10,552 nucleotides of DNA from Syntrophomonadaceae bacterium. GTDB taxonomy: Bacteria > Bacillota > Dethiobacteria > DTU022. The stretch covers positions 1 through 10,552 of the forward strand of contig PWMM01000297.1 in NCBI GenBank assembly GCA_003558195.1. The letters run 5' to 3'. This document shows positions 6,646 through 10,552 of the stretch, piece after piece. A program made the position numbers and the translations under genes. How positions within the stretch are numbered: position 1 is the first letter of the stretch; every line of letters begins with the position of its first letter. A model generated the notes under the pieces. That model was not told where the DNA came from, searched no databases, and saw nothing but the letters and a program-made list of their open reading frames with translations.

Positions 6646-6800
6646 TTCAAAGGGGCCATAGATAATAAGGCTTTAATAGGATCATTATCTGCCATTACTG
6701 CTAATGAATCGGGATAGGTGGGCGACCGTTAGTCCGCCAACCTTACCACACCACCGTTTCCAAGCCCACAGCAGACCTTCACCGCCAATTTAACGCCCAT
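6642..6800 (-). other. Candidate small reading frame interrupted by one stop (unrecognised; possible broken small gene or repeat)
   Basis: On the minus strand an ATG at 6800 opens 23 codons (MGVKLAVKVCCGLGNGG, then VVRLAD) to TAA at 6731-6729. The same frame then stays open for 28 codons (RSPTYPDSLAVMADND, then PIKALLSMAPLN) to TAA at 6644-6642, next to the stop of the plus-strand gene. The composition on both sides of the stop looks protein-like. An AGG lies about 10 bases before the ATG, but the ATG sits in the loop of a hairpin just after the rpsI terminator. TAA is not read as selenocysteine or pyrrolysine, so this is either a 23-residue peptide, a decayed 51-codon gene, or a conserved noncoding repeat that happens to be open. 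The family is not recognised. Confidence 0.3.
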
Positions 6801-6809
6801 GCCGGGCGT
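6793..6809. repeat. Hairpin nearly identical to the adjacent rpsI terminator
   Basis: ACGCCC / GGGCGT form a 6-bp stem with a 5-base loop. The core CGCCCATGCCGGGCG (6794-6808) differs in one base of 15 from the core of the neighbouring terminator (6822-6836), so the two are a tandem duplicate. On the minus strand this second hairpin has no T-run (TAAATT follows), so on its own it would be a weak terminator. Confidence 0.6.
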
Positions 6810-6817
6810 ACCTAAAA

Positions 6818-6840
6818 GGGCCGCCCAAGCCGGGCGGCCT
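6818..6840 (-). terminator. Intrinsic terminator of the rplM-rpsI operon
   Basis: GGCCGCCC / GGGCGGCC form a perfect 8-bp GC stem with a 5-base loop about 35 bases after the rpsI stop. On the minus strand it is followed by CTTTT. On the plus strand TCTTAATAT follows, so it may also stop transcripts of the convergent beta-helix gene. Confidence 0.72.
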
Positions 6841-6873
6841 CTTAATATGTATTGAACTAATGATCTTATTATT

Positions 6874-7266
6874 TTATCTCTTGGAGAATTGTGGAGCGCG
6901 ACGGGCTTTTTTCAAGCCGTATTTCTTGCGTTCTTTCATTCGTGGATCACTGGTCAGAAAACCGTTTTTCTTTAAAACCGGCCTGTAATCATCGTCTGCC
7001 TGAAGAAGAGCACGCGCTATCCCGTGCCTGATTGCGCCAGCTTGACCGGAAAACCCTCCGCCTTCCACTTTAGAAACTACGTCAAAGTTGCTTTCAGTTT
7101 CAGTCGCTACAAGCGGCTGTTTAACAATTAACTTGAGGGTTTCCAAGCCAAAGTATTCATCCATTTCTTTGCCGTTTATGACAATTTTGCCAGTACCGGG
7201 CATTAAACGAACCCTAGCCACAGATTCTTTACGACGTCCCGTTCCCATATATTGCACTTCGCTCAA
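6874..7266 (-). CDS. rpsI: 30S ribosomal protein S9
   Basis: S9 (uS9) is a small-subunit protein of the 30S head; its C-terminal tail reaches toward the P-site tRNA. The 130-residue length is typical. Hallmarks are YMGTGRRKESVARVR (6-20), GKIVINGK (26-33), GGGFSGQAGAIRHGIARAL (69-87) and the basic tail KKARRAPQFSKR with the conserved final Arg. The start is TTG, overlapping the rplM stop in TTGA; AAGGAAGGGGG lies 9 bases upstream inside rplM, and alignment with the family N-terminus (xxVQYxGTGRRK) supports this start over the ATG six codons later. It is the last gene of its operon, followed by a GC-rich terminator. Confidence 0.98.
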   Translation of the reverse strand: MSEVQYMGTGRRKESVARVRLMPGTGKIVINGKEMDEYFGLETLKLIVKQPLVATETESNFDVVSKVEGGGFSGQAGAIRHGIARALLQADDDYRPVLKKNGFLTSDPRMKERKKYGLKKARRAPQFSKR

Positions 7267-7730
7267 GAGTTGGGGCCCCCTTCCTTCTTAACATCCGGCT
7301 CTGCTCCCAGGACTCGCGGTTGCTGTGCCTGGTGAGGGTGCTGATCATCCCTGTATACCCGTAATTTTTTTAACATAGCCCTTCCCAGCCGGTTGTGGGG
7401 AAGCATCCCTCGAACAGCATAATAAAAAGCTTTGTCCGGCTTTTTATCCATCAGGGTAGCATAATCAACTTTTTTTAAACCCCCGGGATAGCCTGAATGG
7501 CGGTAATGGAATTTTTGCTCCGCCTTACGGCCGGTTAAAACCGCTTTTTCTGCGTTGAGGATAATTACATGGTCGCCGGTATCCAGGTGAGGGGTGTATT
7601 CCGGTTTATGTTTACCTTTTAATAAGCTTGCTGCTTCAGTTGCCACCCTGCCCAAAGGGCGCCCGGCTGCGTTAATAATGTACCAGTTTCGTTCAATTTC
7701 GCTTGGTTTAGCCATATAAGTAGTGCGCAT
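7263..7730 (-). CDS. rplM: 50S ribosomal protein L13
   Basis: L13 (uL13) is an early-assembling protein of the large subunit. Family motifs are MRTTYMAKP (1-9), RNWYIINAAGRPLGRVA, LLKGKHKPEYTPHLDTGD, HYRHSGYPGG, VRGMLPHNRLGR and HPHQAQQP. The start is taken as the ATG at 7730 because AGGAG (7744-7740) is 9 bases upstream and the family begins MRTTY; a GTG two codons earlier (7736) is only 3 bases from that site. The protein is 155 residues, about 10 longer than usual, because of a tail after HQAQQP (EPDVKKEGGPNS); the bases encoding the tail also carry the rpsI ribosome binding site. It has its own promoter and is co-transcribed with rpsI by a 4-base overlap. Confidence 0.98.
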   Translation of the reverse strand: MRTTYMAKPSEIERNWYIINAAGRPLGRVATEAASLLKGKHKPEYTPHLDTGDHVIILNAEKAVLTGRKAEQKFHYRHSGYPGGLKKVDYATLMDKKPDKAFYYAVRGMLPHNRLGRAMLKKLRVYRDDQHPHQAQQPRVLGAEPDVKKEGGPNS

Positions 7731-7774
7731 ATCCACTCTCTCCTTTTAACTCTTCCAGTAAAGCCACAACCTAC

Positions 7775-7803
7775 ATTTTAATATACCGACCCTGCTGTGT
7801 CAA
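7775..7803 (-). promoter_or_regulatory. Sigma-A-type promoter of rplM-rpsI
   Basis: On the minus strand a perfect TTGACA (7803-7798) is 17 bases from TAAAAT (7780-7775). Transcription would start near 7768, leaving a leader of under 40 bases, too short to hold an L13-type autoregulatory leader. The ribosomal pair can therefore be transcribed independently of the ecf-truA genes upstream. Confidence 0.8.
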
Positions 7804-7901
7804 GCTAAAACCGCCTTTTTTCAGCGCTGATAGGAATTTTTTGTGTTCGTGATAAAGCGGTCCCCGGTTTAAGCCATAGATATCGCTGCGGACACTAATC
7901 C

Positions 7902-8645
7902 TCAATCATAAAAAATTTTTTCCAGGCACAGGCCCGCAGCCGGAGCGGTTGGTCCCGCCGCAAAAGCATCTTTGCCTTTTAAGGCTTCATCTATCGCTGC
8001 CAGGTCCAGTTTGCCCAAACCAACCCTTACCGGGGAACCGGTAATCAGGCGAACCATCCGGTATAAAAACCCGCTCCCCTCAAATGTTATGAAGAGCAGC
8101 TGCTCTCTTTTTTTGTTTTCCAGTTTCACCCTAAAGAGGCTTCGCTTTGTATCTATTACTCCGCTTCCTGAAACCTGAAACAACTTGAAGTCATGAGTCC
8201 CCTCAAATAAGGCAGCAGCATGGCTCATCATTTTTAAATCTAACCGGTCAGGCAAATGCCAGCTGTAAAGGCGCTTTAGAACTTGAGGTTGAGGAGCCCT
8301 GTCAATGGTGTAACTGTAGATCTTTCGCCGGGCATCGTAGCGAACATGGAAGTGACTATCGACCGCTTCAGCCCCGGTAACCACTATATCTGATGGAAGG
8401 AGGGTATTGATAGCGCTGGGCAGGTTTCTTCTTTCTATAGCAAAAGGCGCCTTGTAAGTTGCTGCCTGACCAAGAGCATGAACGCCGGCATCGGTTCTTC
8501 CAGCCCCGGTTATACGGACTGGTTGCTTGTAAATGATCTGTAAAGCCCGTTCTAGTGCCGCTTGAACGGTAGGCGCGTTTTCCTGAATTTGAAAACCGCT
8601 GTACCCGGTGCCATCATAAGATAGATATAGTAAAATATTTTCCAA
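7902..8645 (-). CDS. truA: tRNA pseudouridine(38-40) synthase TruA
   Basis: TruA converts uridines 38, 39 and 40 of the tRNA anticodon arm to pseudouridine. The 247-residue length is normal. The catalytic Asp is Asp52 in GAGRTDAGVHALGQ (47-60). Other family segments are LSYDGTGYSGFQ near the N-terminus, HFHVRYDARRKIYSYTI, FEGTHDFKLF and EGSGFLYRMVRLITG near the C-terminus. The start is TTG, placed by AAGGGG 9 bases upstream. It begins 34 bases after ecfT, so it is probably in the same transcript, an order conserved in Firmicutes. The end of the gene is followed by 171 bases containing the rplM promoter; I saw no convincing terminator between truA and rplM. Confidence 0.97.
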   Translation of the reverse strand: MENILLYLSYDGTGYSGFQIQENAPTVQAALERALQIIYKQPVRITGAGRTDAGVHALGQAATYKAPFAIERRNLPSAINTLLPSDIVVTGAEAVDSHFHVRYDARRKIYSYTIDRAPQPQVLKRLYSWHLPDRLDLKMMSHAAALFEGTHDFKLFQVSGSGVIDTKRSLFRVKLENKKREQLLFITFEGSGFLYRMVRLITGSPVRVGLGKLDLAAIDEALKGKDAFAAGPTAPAAGLCLEKIFYD

Positions 8646-8679
8646 TTTCCACGGCCCCTTTTTAAACCGCTGCCGGCAG

Positions 8680-9477
8680 TTAAAAATTAAAAGTTAAAAC
8701 CAGGACAATCAAGACCAGGATAACAGCCAGGGCAGTCCAATCTTTAAAAGCAATACGGTCATCTTGCATGCGGGTTCTCTTAGCGCCAATCCTGAACCCC
8801 CGCGCTTCCATCGCTGTAGCCAGTTCGTCTGCCCGCCTAAAAGCGCTAACAAACAGGGGAACAATTAAAGGCACGAGGTTTCGAGCTCTTTTAACAATGG
8901 AACCCGTTTCAAAATCAGCCCCCCGCGCCTGCTGTGCTCGCATCAACCTTTGGCTTTCTTCCATGAGGGTAGGGATAAACCGCAGGGCCACGGCCATAAT
9001 CATAGCCATCTCTTCGGCAGGAAAACCCAGGCGCTGCAACGGTGAAAAAAAATACGCCATACCGTGAGTTAAGGAAAGCGGCGTAGTTGTCAAAGTAACC
9101 AGTAAAGAAAACAAAACCAGCGCCACTAAACGGGCAATTATGAAAATTCCCTGCTCAACCCCTTCAGATTCAACAGTAAGAAAGCCGATCCGAAAAAGCA
9201 CTACTCCTCCCGGGGTAAAGAAGAAATAAATAATCAGGGCGAAAATTGATATGTACAAAATCGGCCGCAAACCCCGTAAGAGATAGTTAAAAGACACTCC
9301 GGCCAGGGCAAAAAGAGCAAGGGCTGCGCAAAGGGAAACAACCAGGGCTGCGAGTGTTTCCAGTAAAAACAGTAAAGCTAGAACCATGATTAGGGTTATT
9401 ATTTTAAAACGCGGATTAAGCTGATGAATAATGCTATCTCCGGGGATATATTGCCCCATGGTTATACTGCGAGCCAT
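8680..9477 (-). CDS. ecfT: ECF transporter transmembrane component EcfT
   Basis: EcfT is the membrane scaffold of energy-coupling-factor importers; it couples the two ATPases to exchangeable substrate-binding S proteins for vitamins or metals. The protein has several hydrophobic segments (about residues 26-62, 72-90, 111-135, 157-170, 250-265). Its two coupling-helix signatures are QQARGAD (Ala185-Arg186-Gly187) and AMEARGFR (Ala226-Arg227-Gly228). The N-terminal GDSIIHQLNPRFKI segment is typical. The start is taken as the ATG at 9477, 6 bases after GAGG; a GTG directly before it (9480) overlaps the ecfA2 stop (TAGTG) and is the alternative. It lies in the order ecfA1-ecfA2-ecfT-truA. The substrate cannot be told because no S component is in view, which is usual for the shared group II module. 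Confidence 0.96.
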   Translation of the reverse strand: MARSITMGQYIPGDSIIHQLNPRFKIITLIMVLALLFLLETLAALVVSLCAALALFALAGVSFNYLLRGLRPILYISIFALIIYFFFTPGGVVLFRIGFLTVESEGVEQGIFIIARLVALVLFSLLVTLTTTPLSLTHGMAYFFSPLQRLGFPAEEMAMIMAVALRFIPTLMEESQRLMRAQQARGADFETGSIVKRARNLVPLIVPLFVSAFRRADELATAMEARGFRIGAKRTRMQDDRIAFKDWTALAVILVLIVLVLTFNF

Positions 9478-9479
9478 CA

Positions 9480-10334
9480 CTACCCTCTTTTCTTTGCGGC
9501 CATAATCTCTTGCTGTGCCTTTTGTATGGTGTATACAGCAGTATTTACAGGAAACCCACTTTCCGCAAGGCTGTGCATTATTTCTGTTACAGCCGGTAAA
9601 GATAGACCCATTTCATGTAATAGTTCGCGCCTGCTGAATACCTCCTCTAAAGGCCCCCAAAGCATTAACCGTCCCTGGTTTAAGACCAGGGCGGTATCTG
9701 CCAGGGCAGCAACATCGTCCAGGTGGTGAGTCGATACTATTACAGTCAGGCCTTCTTTTCGGTTTAGCTTCGCCAGGAGGTTGAAGAGGTTATTTTTACT
9801 TTCCAAATCCAGGGCAACGGTTGGTTCATCCAGGATCAGGACTTCGGGGTTTAGTGATAGAACAGCTGCTATGGCAACAAGTCTTTTTTGGCCCGCACTG
9901 AGCTGGAAAGGATGCCTTTTTAATAAGCCTGCTGATTTTAAACCTGTTTTTTTAAAAGCATCACTCACCCTTTTCGCTACTTCCTTTTCACCCAGACCCT
10001 GGTTCCTGGGAGCAAAAGCAATTTCATCAAATACCGTTTCTGAAAAGAACTGTTCCTCCGGCATCTGAAAAACAAGCCCAATTTTTTTTCTAAGGTTCAG
10101 CAACGCCTTTTTATCACTACCGGTACTCTGACCGGCAAAAAATACTTGCCCGGCAGTCGGCTTTAACAGGCCGTTTAAGTGTTGAATTAAGGTAGATTTG
10201 CCTGAACCCGATGGTCCGATTATTAAAGCAAAACAACCCTGTTTAAGGTTGAAGGTTATGTCCTGCAAGGCCTCAGTGGCAAAGGGGGTTCCGGGCATAT
10301 AAGTGTGGGTCAGTTGTTCTGTGCCAATGTACAT
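9480..10334 (-). CDS. ecfA2: ECF transporter ATPase EcfA2
   Basis: One of the paired ATP-binding subunits that power ECF importers at the cytoplasmic face of the membrane. Walker A is GPSGSGKST (40-48), the Q-loop VFQMPEEQFF (88-97), the signature LSAGQKR (145-151), Walker B VLILDEPT (165-172) and the switch His lies in STHHLDD (201-207). The signature usually reads LSGGQ; Ala replaces the first Gly here. MPEEQFF in the Q-loop is characteristic of EcfA proteins. The 284-residue length fits, with a C-terminal extension that contacts the partner subunit in this family. The ATG lies 25 bases inside the end of ecfA1; the best upstream site, GGGAG, is about 14 bases away, so translation is probably coupled to ecfA1. 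Confidence 0.96.
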   Translation of the reverse strand: MYIGTEQLTHTYMPGTPFATEALQDITFNLKQGCFALIIGPSGSGKSTLIQHLNGLLKPTAGQVFFAGQSTGSDKKALLNLRKKIGLVFQMPEEQFFSETVFDEIAFAPRNQGLGEKEVAKRVSDAFKKTGLKSAGLLKRHPFQLSAGQKRLVAIAAVLSLNPEVLILDEPTVALDLESKNNLFNLLAKLNRKEGLTVIVSTHHLDDVAALADTALVLNQGRLMLWGPLEEVFSRRELLHEMGLSLPAVTEIMHSLAESGFPVNTAVYTIQKAQQEIMAAKKRG

Positions 10335-10552
10335 ATATGATCGATTAGCTCCCGGTTGTTTAAAATGTGAGAAGGCAGCGGGCAGCCGGCTGAGCGCAAT
10401 AGGGCGGCCAGCTCTCCGGCAGCAGTTCCCTGTAATCCAAGTTTATGTAACAGATCCTGGTCAGTTAGGATCGTTTTAGCAGATCCATCGGCAACAATGC
10501 GGCCCCCATTTAAAGCCACAATCCTGCCGGCAAGAGCAGCTTCTTCCGGAAA
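10310..10552 (-). CDS. ecfA1: ECF transporter ATPase EcfA1, C-terminal part (cut by window edge)
   Basis: The frame is open to the end of the window, giving 80 residues of the C-terminus. It begins FPEEAALAGRIVALNGGRIV, which matches the segment after the switch His in EcfA/CbiO ATPases (pattern EEAxxADRxxVxxxGxIV), then DGSAKTILTD and LGLQGTAAGELAALL, a C-terminal domain like that of EcfA proteins. The Walker motifs lie outside the window. The gene overlaps ecfA2 by 25 bases in a different frame. The EcfA1 name rests on position before ecfA2 and ecfT. Confidence 0.85.
   Translation of the reverse strand, partial: FPEEAALAGRIVALNGGRIVADGSAKTILTDQDLLHKLGLQGTAAGELAALLRSAGCPLPSHILNNRELIDHICTLAQNN

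Noticed and set aside
7737..7901. Ribosomal L13 leader RNA upstream of rplM
   Set aside because: The promoter leaves fewer than 40 bases of leader and no L13-leader-like hairpin is visible.

Overview
The window looks like chromosomal DNA from a Gram-positive anaerobe of the Firmicutes, probably a clostridial lineage. The main reasons are the gene order ecfA1-ecfA2-ecfT-truA-rplM-rpsI (the usual Firmicute ribosomal-operon tail), strong AGGAG-type ribosome binding sites, frequent TTG/GTG starts, and a molybdenum-cofactor (Moco) cluster built from domain fusions. Species cannot be named from the sequence. There is no intact mobile element, CRISPR array, tRNA or rRNA.

Left arm (1-4645, + strand): a Moco cluster. 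It holds the 3' part of a MoeA fused to a periplasmic-binding-protein-like domain, then MoaA, a MobB-MoaC fusion, and a MOSC-MoaB/MogA fusion joined to the previous gene by a TAATG overlap. Together these cover cyclic pyranopterin formation (MoaA, MoaC), adenylylation and Mo insertion (MoaB/MogA, MoeA) and a nucleotide-attachment accessory (MobB). No MPT synthase (MoaD/MoaE) gene is in view. The cluster converges on the next gene across a hairpin terminator at about 4770.

Middle (4758-6645): a minus-strand gene for a geranylgeranylglyceryl-phosphate-synthase-family (PcrB/GGGPS) enzyme with an archaeal-looking 'group II' sequence, read from a near-consensus sigma-A promoter. A 542-bp AT-rich divergent intergenic region follows, with an 11-C homopolymer and a 9-bp direct repeat spaced 20 bp. 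Then comes a plus-strand left-handed beta-helix (gamma-carbonic-anhydrase-like) protein with one altered metal-ligand position.

Between that gene and rpsI (6646-6873) lies a GC-rich block. It has two nearly identical tandem hairpins, one serving as the rpsI terminator, a minus-strand small reading frame of 51 sense codons interrupted by one TAA, and a GG-repeat run on the same strand. This is the least explained part of the window.

Right arm (6874-10552, - strand): read in transcription order, the 3' end of ecfA1, then ecfA2, ecfT (the energizing module of ECF vitamin/metal transporters), truA (tRNA pseudouridine synthase), rplM (L13) and rpsI (S9). The ecf genes overlap or abut; rplM-rpsI has its own consensus promoter and a TTGA stop/start overlap.
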